A stretch of 64,000 bases of DNA, taken from assembly GCA_002077065.1 (NCBI GenBank), contig NAJO01000022.1, positions 496,001 through 560,000 on the forward strand, in the 5' to 3' direction. The notes below the pieces were generated by a model. It saw only the letters and a list, made by a program, of their open reading frames with translations, was not told the origin of the DNA and searched no databases. Made by a program: the position numbers and the translations under genes. The DNA is from Cryoendolithus antarcticus (Eukaryota > Ascomycota > Dothideomycetes > Cladosporiales > Cladosporiaceae). Shown here in pieces: positions 10,570 through 21,265 of the stretch (the first letter of the stretch is position 1; each line of letters opens with the position of its first letter).

Positions 10570-11745
10570 CTTTGATGGCTGAACTAATGGTACGCCTCAG
10601 GAACCAGTCTGAAAGAGAAACTGGGAGAGGTTGAAGAGCGTGTATGCGAAACAAGTGAGGCGAAAGACTCAAGCCTTATGCTCGACCGGACGAGGCATGA
10701 GATTACACCATTGCAGATCTGGGCCGTGTAAATTAAGCTAGTCGACGAGGCAGCACGATTGTGATCACGCGTTTCCGTGCGTCCTGCGAGGTGAGGTGCT
10801 GCAGAAGGGAGCTCATCAGGGCGTAAGCGAGTGGGGTTCGTTCAAGCGAGGCAGCCAGTAGGAACGACTTCCCGGATCTCCGAATGGCCGCCACATGTGA
10901 AACGCGAAGGAAGAGGGTTGCCTTTTTCTGCGTTGGCACCAGTCGTGGAATTGTTCGCACTCATGCACGCGGGCGACACGAGGTGCAGGTTGACGGGGCC
11001 GACGCCCAGGTGCTGCGATTGATCGCCCGATCAGCCCGCGGGCACAATGTCGTCTGCAAGCGGGTGACCTGAGGCCTCAAACACGGGCGGAATGATGATC
11101 GGACGAGTCGCGGTCATGCCATGTCGCCTGAGGCCGCACGATATCGATCCTGTGAGTGCATCTGGCCGGCGCCCATCGCTACACTAGATGGGGCGCGCGC
11201 ATTGGGCGGAATCGATGCGTGGACCATGGTGGATTGCCGCCAATGTGGCAGCAGGATCGATCTCGACAGTCCGGCTCGTCAAGGAGCTGGAGCGATGAGT
11301 GTAGACAATCCAATTGCCATCCAGGCGAGGATATTGAGATGATGGCTACCTTATCCTTCATTCACAGACCGAGCAGATACACGATGAGAGACTCGAGGCT
11401 CCCAATCGGTGCCAAGACTTTTGAGAAAGCGTGCGAGCGGCGAGCTCTCCACGAGCTACCAAGGAGAGGTGACTTGACTTCCAAGGTTCAACACCTCGGA
11501 TAGTCAGGTAAGTGCGAAATTCACGCCAAGCATCGAAACCAGAGCGTAGACATGACTGGTACGGCTTTGAGACTCCCATTCCGTAATGCATACGGACTTT
11601 GGATCTCTAGACGAAAGGTATACTGCTGGAGATACTTCTGGACGATCAACAGATACACGAAAATTCTGCGCAGCCTACAATAGAGGACTGCCTCAGGTCT
11701 GCCAGTCGCAGCAACGGATGGCTTCTCACATGATGGCCGCATTGT
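10570..11745. other. Intergenic, no supported gene
   Basis: About 1.2 kb between the start of the zinc-finger gene and the 3' end of the next minus-strand gene. Short open frames on both strands have no domain or codon bias. Presumably the promoter and 5' UTR of the zinc-finger gene. Confidence 0.55.
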
Positions 11746-14298
11746 CTACAGAATGGTCGTAGCAGTCGCAAAGGCTCTGCGCATCTTCGCCATCGGATTC
11801 CTCTTGTCCTTCCCCTTCAGACCGCGATCGAGCGCATGCTTACGATGCATCATAGCTGCCGGCGCAGTCCAAGATGCACCAGCATCTGTCTCCTCGACAT
11901 CATCGTCCCAGTCCATACCACCAACATCGCCTTCCGTCTCGTTCGCCCATCCGATCGGTGTCTCGTCTTCTTGCACGACGTCAAGCATGCTCTGCTCTGG
12001 CTGCGGCTGTAAATGTAGACTGCTGTCGTGCTCAGGCATGAGTGAGTCTCTGCCTTGCAGACTGGACACCGATGGCTTCCTGCTGGAAAATTGCGAGTTC
12101 TTCCGATTGGCTTGCTGAGACAGCCGCGCAATGCCTCGAGCCCGCAATGTCTCCTCGGTCTCGACAGGGGGCACATAGATCGCAGGCAGCGACATGGTCA
12201 TCTTGACCACGTCCTCGGCAACCAGACGCTCGACTGGCGTGACTTCGGCAGCGGACGCGAAGCCAGGCGGCGTACTGAAGCGCTCAACCTCAGAACCCTT
12301 TCGACCCGGATCGTCCATGTCCATCTCGTCAACTTCAGTGACGTCGACCTCTTCGATCGTCTGCAGGAAGTCGCCTCCATATTCCACAACGTCGAAGCCG
12401 AAGTCATCGAAGAATTCGCAGATGTCGTCGACAATCGCATCATCGCTCCTCCGCCTTGGCACGAATAGTGCGCTCTGGTACACACGGTCGATAGCGTCTT
12501 GGAATGGCTCCATGCTGGCAACGCTATTCTTGCGTGGCAATATAGCGGGCTTGGGCAACTTGATGGCGCCTTGCAGGTAGACAGACCGTTGCCATGCCGT
12601 CAACTCGGGCGGCGAGACGGTAACGATCGATCCACCTCGCAAGTGTATCTGCGTTGGAAGAGGTGTCGCTGTGCCCGAAGGAGGTGGTGTGTTCTCGGAC
12701 AGTGAGATGAATTCCGGAATCGTCGTGAGTCGATGCGCCGATGTTGGCGTGACTTCCTCATGGACGGGCGCGCTGTTGTTCTTGGCGCTGCCCTCCGCGA
12801 TCTGTGACAATGGGCTTTGAGCGCCGATGTTGCCACTCTTGCGGCTTCGGACAATTTGCTGCAAGTTTCGTGCGGACTGATACATCTCTGTGGGTGTGGG
12901 CGCAATACTGCTTGGCGTATCAGGGAAGTCCTTGTCGATGAAGATGTGCGTTGACGCTGAGTCAATGATCCCAGTCTTTGAGAAGAGTAAGCCCGAAGTC
13001 TGTAGCATTGCCAGATTCTCGCCCGGACCTCTTCGTGGATGTATTGCTTTCACGGTCTGCATCCGTCGTGGTATGCCATTGGCGTTCTCCGTTGATGGTG
13101 CCGTGCTCGGTCGAATGAGCAACTGCTGGGTACCAAGATCTATCATCGCAGCTCTGACAGCACTCGAGCCGATCGGTCTCTTCGCAACATAACTTCGTCG
13201 CTTGAACACTGGCTTATCGACTGTCCGCAACTCATCGTATGTTGGTGACAGTCGCGTTGGACTCAGTGGACTCAATCGTTTCGAAGTATCCCTACTCGAA
13301 GTCATCCCACTTCGCGATGAATACCGGAGCGACGGCCTTGAACTTCGCTGCAGCTGAAAAGGTGTCAGTGATGGCTTCTCTGTCCGTGCAGGGGCCGCAC
13401 TTACAGCGCGTGTAGGTCTTTGCTCACCTGCTGCCACTTGAATGGGCGTTTGGTCTTTGATGCTGAGGTCTGCCATTGCGGCGGTGATGGTACCATCGGG
13501 GGAAAAGGTAGGCTTCTTCATAGGTACTTTGGCGGTAGGTTGTGCTGGCTGAGTTGCGGGACGCATTGCTTTGGGTTCACGAAGTGGAGACTTGAGGGGG
13601 ATGGGTGGCGGCGACTGAGCTGGCGGTGGTGATGAGGGTCCTGACATCGGCAACGTACGGGCACTGATAGCAGGTGATGCCGTTCTCGGCGCTGGTGGTG
13701 GCGACTTCGCTGATGGCGGCGTCGGAGAAGGTGAAGCACGCAATGGACCTGGACTGGGTGTCGTCGGGAACGCACCAGGTACCAAAGCAAAGGGCGGCAG
13801 CACCAGCTCACCGGGTCTGCTCGGTCTTCTTGGTGCAGCCTTCGCCTTACCAGTAGGCATCTCAGCCCTCATCCCCGGTTTCGACACTTCATATTCCTTC
13901 ACTTCCATCACACTTCCCCCATCACTTCCATGCACACTAGTCCCCATCGGCGGCGTAGGCGGCGGCGGCAACAACGACGTGCTCGGAAGCGAAAGACTAG
14001 TTATACTCGCGCCATCACTCCCCGCCTTTGCTTTCTCCTTCCCCTTTCCTTTCCTTCCGAACAACTTCCATTGCTCTGCCTCGCCTTCACGAATCTCTTC
14101 AACATATTTCTTGTTCGCTGAGAAAGGGCGGCGCTTCTTGTCAGCTTTGGGGCTACCGGGTTGAGAGTCAATTCGCTCTAGGGTTGTGGCGCTTTTGTTG
14201 CTGTTGCCATCTTCACTTGCGCGCTTTGCTTGGAGTTGAGCGCGGCGGGCTTGGATCTCGGCGCGCGAGAGGTGACCGGCGGGAGGTGGAGCGAACAT
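11746..14298 (-). CDS. Long disordered protein, unknown function
   Basis: Single exon, 850 aa. I do not recognise the family. The N-terminus (MFAPPPAGHLSRAEIQARRA) is followed by Lys/Glu-rich and then long Pro/Ser/Thr-rich disordered sequence (about 100-330). A more ordered core occurs near 590-690: WQRSVYLQGAIKLPKPAILPRKNS, then FVPRRRSDDAIVDDICEFFDDFGFD, an acidic patch, and LPAIYVPPVETEETLRARGIARL. The extreme C-terminus is basic (GKDKRNPMAKMRRAFA) after an acidic GMDWDDDVEETDAG. The ordered core is where homologs would align. It may be a scaffold or signalling protein; nothing in the sequence proves a role. Confidence 0.7.
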   Translation of the reverse strand: MFAPPPAGHLSRAEIQARRAQLQAKRASEDGNSNKSATTLERIDSQPGSPKADKKRRPFSANKKYVEEIREGEAEQWKLFGRKGKGKEKAKAGSDGASITSLSLPSTSLLPPPPTPPMGTSVHGSDGGSVMEVKEYEVSKPGMRAEMPTGKAKAAPRRPSRPGELVLPPFALVPGAFPTTPSPGPLRASPSPTPPSAKSPPPAPRTASPAISARTLPMSGPSSPPPAQSPPPIPLKSPLREPKAMRPATQPAQPTAKVPMKKPTFSPDGTITAAMADLSIKDQTPIQVAAGEQRPTRAVSAAPARTEKPSLTPFQLQRSSRPSLRYSSRSGMTSSRDTSKRLSPLSPTRLSPTYDELRTVDKPVFKRRSYVAKRPIGSSAVRAAMIDLGTQQLLIRPSTAPSTENANGIPRRMQTVKAIHPRRGPGENLAMLQTSGLLFSKTGIIDSASTHIFIDKDFPDTPSSIAPTPTEMYQSARNLQQIVRSRKSGNIGAQSPLSQIAEGSAKNNSAPVHEEVTPTSAHRLTTIPEFISLSENTPPPSGTATPLPTQIHLRGGSIVTVSPPELTAWQRSVYLQGAIKLPKPAILPRKNSVASMEPFQDAIDRVYQSALFVPRRRSDDAIVDDICEFFDDFGFDVVEYGGDFLQTIEEVDVTEVDEMDMDDPGRKGSEVERFSTPPGFASAAEVTPVERLVAEDVVKMTMSLPAIYVPPVETEETLRARGIARLSQQANRKNSQFSSRKPSVSSLQGRDSLMPEHDSSLHLQPQPEQSMLDVVQEDETPIGWANETEGDVGGMDWDDDVEETDAGASWTAPAAMMHRKHALDRGLKGKDKRNPMAKMRRAFATATTIL

Positions 14299-14686
14299 CG
14301 CTGCGAGGTTGTGATGTGGGTGCGACGATGCAAGGGGCGACGCTGCTGTTGGCGATGTTGATTCTCACTTCAATTACTCTCACTGGGCAATACTACACTT
14401 CTGCACACTTGCACTGACTTCAGTGCTGTCTTTGTATCATTCTACGATGAATGCGGCATGATCTTGCGGCTGAAGGACAAAGGCGTTCATGGTGTGTTGC
14501 ACACCATGGCGAAGCTGGCTTTGAGCCGGAACGGGCACATGGCTTTGTACTCCTACACACCACGTTGTCAGCGCTGCGTGGTCTCGACTTAGAAGTGATG
14601 GCTGACAGTAGTGAGGCATGACTGGCGAGTGAGCGACGCAGTGATGCAAATGACTATATACGAGTAATGGCGCCAGATTTCCTCCA
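14299..14686. other. Intergenic, 5' region of the disordered-protein gene
   Basis: 388 nt between co-oriented minus-strand genes. No gene seen. Confidence 0.5.
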
Positions 14687-15889
14687 CTACATGTCACACC
14701 AGTGACGCTGCTTGCACGTATGGCAGTACGCCATGCTGTTCACGCAATCCTCGCCATCATGGTTATGACTGATAGGCGATTGCGTCTTCACTGACGATCG
14801 TCCGGTCGGAGGCGGCGTCACGACGCGCTCGATGGTGATCGTCGCTGTCGTCGTCACTGTCTCTGCATCACTCGGCGCTGCGCCCCAGGTCGAGTCGCTT
14901 CCAGTTCCGCGCACAGGCTCCGCAACCCACTCGTCCCAAGTGACGGACTGGTGCATGTTACCGACATAGTGGCTGCTGCTGCCCAGCGAGTAGGCGCGAT
15001 ATTCGGGGTCCGCAGTCGCATGCCAGGCCGGTACGCTAAAGCCAGGGACGTCGATTTCCTCGGCACGGTCACCCACGACACTATTCCAGGCGAACGCCAG
15101 CGCTGCGCCAATGAGCGCTAGAATGAGGAGGTACTTCGGCAAATTCCGCCTTAGCTCTCTGAGTCGCTGTCGAGCGATAGTGACATCCTCGCTTCCTTCG
15201 AGGGCGAGTCGAACCCGCTGAGTCTCACCAGTAACCAGTCTTCGAAGCTGTCCGGTGTAGTGCACAGCCGGCCGCACCAGCATAGACATTACCACCCAGG
15301 GTGTCCAGGACACACCTCCCGTGACTATTGCTCGCCCAGCTCTCCAGAATCCGATCACAGTCCAAGCCATCGAACAAAGGATCCACCAAAGAATCTCCCC
15401 CAGAGTCGGTACCCAAAATCCCAGCCCATGCCACTCAAGCTGATACTCCGGTCCCACTACCCTTCTGATCAGAAGATTCGTGAACGGCAAGCTCATCTGT
15501 AGCTCAAGCCCAACAAGAGCATACAGCGTCACGAACACGCCACCCCATAGCAAGAAAGCCTTCTTGTCAATCTCGAGCTCTCTGATCCAGCTCCCAACAG
15601 CCTCCGCCGTCGTCATCGGAGTCGCAAAAATCCGGCGTTGAGGCGCATCATGCCCGTCCAACCAGTCGGCCCAGGTCATCGTAGCGCCAGCATCCTTGGC
15701 AGTCTCTGTGACTCGACTGGCGGTCTCGGCTATGGCTGTGGTGACGACGTTGCCAATATCATTTGTGGTCCGGGTGACACCGCCCCAGCTTCGAAGGCGG
15801 TCTTTGAGAGCTGCTAGACCGCCCTCGCGGGTCGCGAGAACGGATTCGTAGGCGAGCTGCCGGGCGTTTCGAAGGGTGTCTTCGTCCAT
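14687..15889 (-). CDS. Multi-pass membrane protein with Cys-rich C-terminus, unknown function
   Basis: Single exon, 400 aa. An amphipathic N-terminal region (about 1-75, Ala/Thr-rich, TETAKDAGATMTWADWLDG) is followed by hydrophobic segments at about 110-130, 155-185, 190-206 and 252-271, so four membrane passes are plausible. The final 90 residues are soluble and include a Thr-rich linker and a terminal CX6CX2CX5C cluster (DCVNSMAYCHTCKQRHWCDM), which could bind a metal or form disulphides. No transporter or enzyme motif was recognised. It lies co-directionally upstream of the disordered-protein gene; any shared function is speculative. Confidence 0.7.
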   Translation of the reverse strand: MDEDTLRNARQLAYESVLATREGGLAALKDRLRSWGGVTRTTNDIGNVVTTAIAETASRVTETAKDAGATMTWADWLDGHDAPQRRIFATPMTTAEAVGSWIRELEIDKKAFLLWGGVFVTLYALVGLELQMSLPFTNLLIRRVVGPEYQLEWHGLGFWVPTLGEILWWILCSMAWTVIGFWRAGRAIVTGGVSWTPWVVMSMLVRPAVHYTGQLRRLVTGETQRVRLALEGSEDVTIARQRLRELRRNLPKYLLILALIGAALAFAWNSVVGDRAEEIDVPGFSVPAWHATADPEYRAYSLGSSSHYVGNMHQSVTWDEWVAEPVRGTGSDSTWGAAPSDAETVTTTATITIERVVTPPPTGRSSVKTQSPISHNHDGEDCVNSMAYCHTCKQRHWCDM

Positions 15890-16459
15890 GGCTGAATGCT
15901 GCGTGTCAAGCGTTTGTCACCGTCGTCCAGACCAGCTGGAGAAGCGTGAAAATGACACAGAGCATGTTTTCTGTCCTTCATTGTTTGATTGCTTTGTGTG
16001 ACTGTATGCTTGGGTCCAACATACAGTCAGATGCAAGAAATAGCCGGATCCGGCGAAGTCAGAAGAATTGATCTTGATACGAGTGATTGCCATTGTTCTA
16101 TTGTGTGATAGAACTCGGTCTCGGCCTTTTGTATCAAGTATGGGGATTGTGGTGATGGTGATGAAACAAGAAGCTTTGAGCGAAATGGAAACACTCTGCG
16201 AGGCATCCCCGTGGAATCGACCACTTCTTCTCGTAGTAAGTACAGTAATGACCTTCGTGAAAATCTCCCCTTTGAAACTAGGTATGTGAAGACGAAGGAA
16301 GGAAAAGACGAGTTATGAGAGAGTGATGGCTCACTCACATGCGATCCAGTAGCCGCGGGGAAGCAAAAGTGACTCCCAGCAGGCTCTGGCGTCACTCGGA
16401 CGTTATGAGCTGATGTTATCAGTTACAAAAGCCGTTCGTATTCAAGCTCAGGGCTGGAT
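15890..16459. other. Intergenic, no supported gene
   Basis: 570 nt upstream of the membrane-protein gene and downstream of the dehydrogenase. Open frames here have no recognisable product. Confidence 0.5.
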
Positions 16460-17630
16460 CTAGGTAACAGCCGGCTGAGCTAGAGTTGCACCTGGCAGAA
16501 TGTTAGCCACAATACAGCTTTGGGTAGCGGTCATCCTTCCGAAAGACAACAACATACCCCCATCCGGATAGAGTATCTGCTCGTTATAGAACACGCCTCC
16601 CGGTCCAGCCAGGAAGAGTATACTAGCAGCCATATCGCTATCATGTCCTCCCCTGCCAGCCGGGTTCCCGATCTTACTACTTAGTTCACTCTTATTCCCT
16701 TCATTACTTTTTCCCGTCGTCATCTCACTCGGAAAGATGCCTGGCGCAATGGTGTTCACCCTGACATTCGTGTCCTTGAACGTCGTCGCTAGCATGCGTG
16801 AAAGGTGTGTCGACGCAGCTTTCGAGGATGCGTAAGCGAACTGTCCGTTGGAGCTGCCTTTCATGGCGCCACTGATGGATGATACGTTCACGACCGAAGA
16901 CGTGTAGCCAGGGGTAGCGGAGGTGCCTTTGGCAAGCAGCGGTAGGAGCGCCATGGCAGTGAAGAACTGGCCCATGACGTTGGTACGGTATGTGTCGAGC
17001 CATTGGTCATCGCTGGACTTGAGGAAGTGCTGAGAGATGGCTTCGGCGGAGGACATGTCGGGTTGACCGTTGGCGGCTAGACAACATTAGTACGACCGCT
17101 GATCATTTTGTTGCTTTCAGCACACGTGTGCACTCACAGAACTTCGTATCATCATCTCTCGCAATGCCCGCATTATTCACCAGTAACTGAATTCCTCCTG
17201 GCTCTTTCTCGCCCAAATCCTTGGCCAGCTTGATCGCGCCGTCTCTGCTGCTCACGTCGCCGGCCAAAGCATGCAGACTGCCGGAACCAGTGTTATACTT
17301 TTCCACGGTTTGCTCGAGCACTTCCTCACGGCGCCCGGTGATGTATACCTTCGCGCCGTTGCTGACGAGAGCTTGCGTGATCATGAGGCCAATGCCCGTT
17401 CCGCCGCCGGTCACGACTGCAGTGACGTGGGAGACATCGAAGAGGGCGCTACGATTGAGCTCATCGTTGGTCCGCTGGGCTGAGGTAGAGTCAGTCTTGC
17501 TCTGCTCAGGGACCAGGAGGGACTTACAAGACATGTTCAAGCGCTGAACGGTGATGAATGTAGGTCGACAGGTCGCTTTGATCAACGGTTGTACAGAGTG
17601 AGTTGCAGTACGAGAGAAGAGAGAAAGCAT
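16460..17630 (-). CDS. Short-chain dehydrogenase/reductase (RhlG/3-oxoacyl-ACP reductase-like), four exons
   Basis: Exons 17630-17528, 17479-17138, 17076-16558 and 16491-16460 give 331 aa. Splicing restores classical SDR features: TGGGTGIG nucleotide loop (58-65), NNAG after the fourth strand, catalytic Ser in NVSSISG, YASSK with the catalytic Tyr and Lys, and the closing YPDGGATLAQPAVT produced only when the last intron is removed. It is an NAD(P)-dependent oxidoreductase, probably acting on a ketoacyl or similar carbonyl substrate. The first 32 residues (MLSLFSRTATHSV..) lack acidic residues and resemble a mitochondrial presequence. A second in-frame Met at 17534 would make a cytosolic form. 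Introns 1 (48 nt) and 3 (66 nt) are stop-free multiples of three. Confidence 0.88.
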
Positions 17631-18329
17631 GGTAAGCTCACCATTGAGGGGAGAAAGACTGCTCAACCTGTTGTACTTACCTCACCTCTCCACTATCGCC
17701 TTTCACCCTTCCAGCGCGTCGACTTCATGGTGACGTTGGTCTCGTGGACGTCATGAAGGGCGGAGGCGCTCGATCGTGCGCGGGCGCGCGTGCGATATGG
17801 CGACCTTGCCTGTTGCAGTATGCAGATCGTCATGGTGCTCGACGATGCTGCTTCATGACGGAACCCATTCTTTTGCATTGTCGTCGTCTTGTGGATAAGG
17901 TGCTCCAACAACAGCGGTCCGTGCTTTGTCGCAGGTCTACAGCACCTTCTACCTCGACCGCAGCCTCACATTTGTTGTACGCTATTTGCACGAGTACCTG
18001 ATACCGATTAGAGCGGCACACCCGCACTTGAGTGGTAATCACCTCGAGGGTATGCAGATATTACATCAGGTATGCAGGGCAGCCGCAGCGTGCATCTCGC
18101 TAGCGGAATTGCACTGAACGCAGCGGCTGCAGCACAGGGACAGGTGGTGAGCCGTGTGGGCAGCCAGCATTGCGATGCACAGCCCCAGGTAATTTCTCGT
18201 CTCGCACCATACTCTCATTACTCTGTAGTCATTCAGATCGTGGTTATGGCTCTGGAAGCTCAACGAGCCGTGTTACTGATGCTGTGGAACGCGTCGGACT
18301 GGTGTGGAACACTGAGGCGCTAGTTATCA
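17631..18329. promoter_or_regulatory. Divergent promoter region, SDR and NACHT genes
   Basis: About 700 nt between divergent start codons, so both promoters must lie here. No specific binding site identified. Confidence 0.4.
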
Positions 18330-20783
18330 ATGGCGGACCCCGTCTCAGTTACGGGATTGGTACTTCAAGTTGGCGTGCTACTTAAGCAGCTGGTAGAGTA
18401 CTACCATGTCGCGAAGGGAGCACACAGCGAGATACAGAGTATCAGGACCGACCTGTACGCTCTCAAAGGCGTGCTGGACGACATCGGAATTGCACAGGAT
18501 GACGCAGGAAAGCGTCCACTGAAGCGTGATCTTGCAGAGACCTTGACCACCGCAGCTGCAATCCTTAGCGAGCTGGCGCAGAAGCTCGACAACAAATCGC
18601 ACCGCAAGCTCAAGTCCCTGGTATGGCCTTTCGAGAAGCCAGAGTGTAATGAAATGCTAGGCAGGCTGGAACGGCTGAAGTCATGGCTTGTGCTCTACAG
18701 CATGGGCGAGCACCAGGCTGGCCTTGGCTCAATCCAAGTAAGTCTGCAGGACCTAACGAACATCGTCCAGCATGATATCTCGGAACGCAAATCGAGGCTA
18801 CAGCTCGAGCAACAGCAGGCCCTCTTGCATCTCCTCGCTTCGCCATCATCGGATGCAGTGCATGTTAAGGCATGCTCTGCATGGCAGGGGAACACTCCCG
18901 GAGCATGGTTCCTCGATGGGCACCTGCAAAGTTGGCTTTCAGAGGAGCATCCAGCCAACAATATGTTACTGCTGTGTGGTGTGTCGGGTTCTGGCAAAAC
19001 CGTCCTGATGTCTCGAGCAGCTGAGTGGGCGAAATCATCGTGTACACGCGACGTGAGCTCGCTCGTTGCGAGGCACTACTGCTTATACAACGACGAAACC
19101 ACACAGAATGTCACACACGTACTCGGCTCGCTAGTAGCACAGCTTGCGCAACGCACGCCTTCGATACTCGATCATCTTAATCTCGAGCCGTCAGTAGACA
19201 CGCAGCCCGAAATCGCGCAATTGGAGACCTGCATTGCCAGTGCGGGCTCGGGCTCCCAGGTCATTATACTCGTCGATGCTCTGAACGAAAGCACTGATCG
19301 CAATGCAGTCTGGCAGAGCCTCGTACGCATTGCAGCGAGCGGTGTCAACATCAGAATCATTGTGAGTAGTACACCAGGTGCGAGCGACTTCACCGACGAC
19401 AACGCCACGTACGTCCAGGTTACTGTGGCGGCTCATAGATCCATACCTGACATGGCTCACTTCATAGATGAGCGGACATCGCAAAGCAAGGTATTGCAGC
19501 GGCTGCCGCGCAGCGGGATCAAAGATGCTCTTTTGGAGAGAGCGCATGGCTCTTTCCGATGGCTACAGCTCCAGATGAAGCACATTGCCACTCAGTCAAC
19601 GCCTAAGCGAGCCATGCATGCAATCGAGAGCACTCCTGCGACACTGGATGCGGCTCACGCAGCCATCTTTGCTCGCATTCCAAGGGATTCGCGTGAGATA
19701 GTCAGGGAGGCCCTCGCGTGGGTTGCATGCGCCATCCGGCCACTGACCTTGGAAGAGCTCAATGAAGCAGTGGTCATTGAATTCGAGCAGCAGGACATGG
19801 ATGATACGTGCCGACTCGTGCCTCAAGATCTCCTGCTCAATCTATGCCAGGGCATCTTTGACTTGGACCTCAGCACATCGACCGTCACGTTCGCGCACCA
19901 GTCTGTCTTGACCTACCTTACTAGTCACGGCAGCATGAATGCTAATGATGCGTTTTGGCATCTCAACACGAACATGTGGTCGTCCGTCATAGTGCGAAAG
20001 TGTCTGACATATCTCCTTATGCAGCCTTTCAAGCGATGTGCCACAAGAAGATATCTACGCGAGGAAGTCAGAGACCTCTACGCATCTTACCCGTTCGCGG
20101 GGTACGCAAGCATGCGCTGGCTGTTCCACGTTGGCGAATGTAGATCACTCGGGACACAGGATCTCCAGCTCGTGGCGGAGTACCTGGAAACTTACCGACC
20201 TGGGCGCTACAAGGCTTCCATGGGTTCTTTCGGTTACACTGTGCTAAATCAAGATCTTCCCTACCGGCAGCCAAAGGTGCGGATCAGTCTATGGAACCAT
20301 TATGAAGATCCCCGAAGCAAAGAATTTCTCTCCCTGACTTGGAAGCACGTTCAGCTGAATTATAGCCAGAGTCCTGCTGTGGTCGAAAAGCTTGGAAATG
20401 TGAATGAAATTGTAAGTGGAAGCAAGAGTGAAAGTAAGAATGACATTGAGACTACTATCGCAATCGAAAGCCTCTGTCAGATCCTAACCGTGCTTATGCA
20501 CGAGCTGCGAAGCACTAAGGACCTAACTGAAAGTCAAGTACTTCGCATTGCTCTTACGGGCAGCCTAGCGCTTCGCACTCAGACGAGCACGATCACCAGT
20601 CTGCTCTACACCTGCGACTCCTGTTCGTACACCTCTGAGGCAGGGTTTTCAGGCTCGTATCACCGATCGGGTTGCGTGTTTGATGAAGACCCATGGTATA
20701 CCAAAGAGATATTGGAAGCCAGAGCACTCTATTACGAAGCTCACCGGAAGATGGACAGTGAGTCGACTGGTAGCGAGGAATAG
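18330..20783 (+). CDS. NACHT-domain STAND (NLR-like) protein
   Basis: Single exon, 817 aa. The N-terminus (MADPVSVTGLVLQVGVLLKQ, then a helical region to about 165) is the helical domain found at the front of many fungal NACHT proteins, related to the azaphilone cluster protein L N-terminal type. The NACHT NTPase follows: Walker A GVSGSGKT at 217-224 and Walker B VIILVDALNE at 311-320, with a winged-helix-like region around 450-540 (AWVACAIRPLTLEELNEAV). No ankyrin, WD40 or TPR repeats are visible after it. Instead the C-terminus has a candidate CX2CX12HX3C zinc site (762-782). Fungal STAND proteins sense non-self or pathogens and can trigger programmed cell death. The ligand and output of this one are unknown. 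Confidence 0.88.
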   Translation: MADPVSVTGLVLQVGVLLKQLVEYYHVAKGAHSEIQSIRTDLYALKGVLDDIGIAQDDAGKRPLKRDLAETLTTAAAILSELAQKLDNKSHRKLKSLVWPFEKPECNEMLGRLERLKSWLVLYSMGEHQAGLGSIQVSLQDLTNIVQHDISERKSRLQLEQQQALLHLLASPSSDAVHVKACSAWQGNTPGAWFLDGHLQSWLSEEHPANNMLLLCGVSGSGKTVLMSRAAEWAKSSCTRDVSSLVARHYCLYNDETTQNVTHVLGSLVAQLAQRTPSILDHLNLEPSVDTQPEIAQLETCIASAGSGSQVIILVDALNESTDRNAVWQSLVRIAASGVNIRIIVSSTPGASDFTDDNATYVQVTVAAHRSIPDMAHFIDERTSQSKVLQRLPRSGIKDALLERAHGSFRWLQLQMKHIATQSTPKRAMHAIESTPATLDAAHAAIFARIPRDSREIVREALAWVACAIRPLTLEELNEAVVIEFEQQDMDDTCRLVPQDLLLNLCQGIFDLDLSTSTVTFAHQSVLTYLTSHGSMNANDAFWHLNTNMWSSVIVRKCLTYLLMQPFKRCATRRYLREEVRDLYASYPFAGYASMRWLFHVGECRSLGTQDLQLVAEYLETYRPGRYKASMGSFGYTVLNQDLPYRQPKVRISLWNHYEDPRSKEFLSLTWKHVQLNYSQSPAVVEKLGNVNEIVSGSKSESKNDIETTIAIESLCQILTVLMHELRSTKDLTESQVLRIALTGSLALRTQTSTITSLLYTCDSCSYTSEAGFSGSYHRSGCVFDEDPWYTKEILEARALYYEAHRKMDSESTGSEE

Positions 20784-21265
20784 GATCGCATCGACAAGAG
20801 GCAGTGTTCGCGGCTCCAGAGCTCGACGCTCTAGGCACGACCTCCGGATCTCCAGAGTACAGTACGTTCATGTGCTGCTATGAACGCCCCTGCAACAGAT
20901 GACATGTCACTGCGCATTCGTGAGCGATGGCAGCCTACTCCAAGTCCCGGACGCCGAGTCCTAGACTCTCATGAACACAGTACTCCAGCGCAGCTAAGCT
21001 GGTAGCAGCATTACACGATCGTCAGAGTTTAAGAGAAGCGGAGGTGGATGAGATGAGGTGGCGAATCTGCCTCAGTGCCACTCGTAGTACATACCCTGTA
21101 GAGCATAGACTTGACTTCCGTCGACATTCACTCGCTAGAAAGACAAGCGACCCCTTATATACGCTATGATTCCCGCTATGACAATCGCGCTCACAGACTG
21201 ATCTATATCTCAGCAACACTCTTGTCTTTCCCAGCCCAACCCGTTTCCAGACAATTCATCCCTAT
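20784..21265. other. Convergent intergenic region
   Basis: 482 nt between the 3' ends of the NACHT gene and PEX5. No gene seen. Confidence 0.5.

Noticed and set aside
18330..20783. Membership of a secondary-metabolite cluster because the N-terminus resembles the azaphilone cluster protein L domain
   Set aside because: That domain is common in fungal NACHT proteins, and no synthase or tailoring-gene cluster is present nearby.
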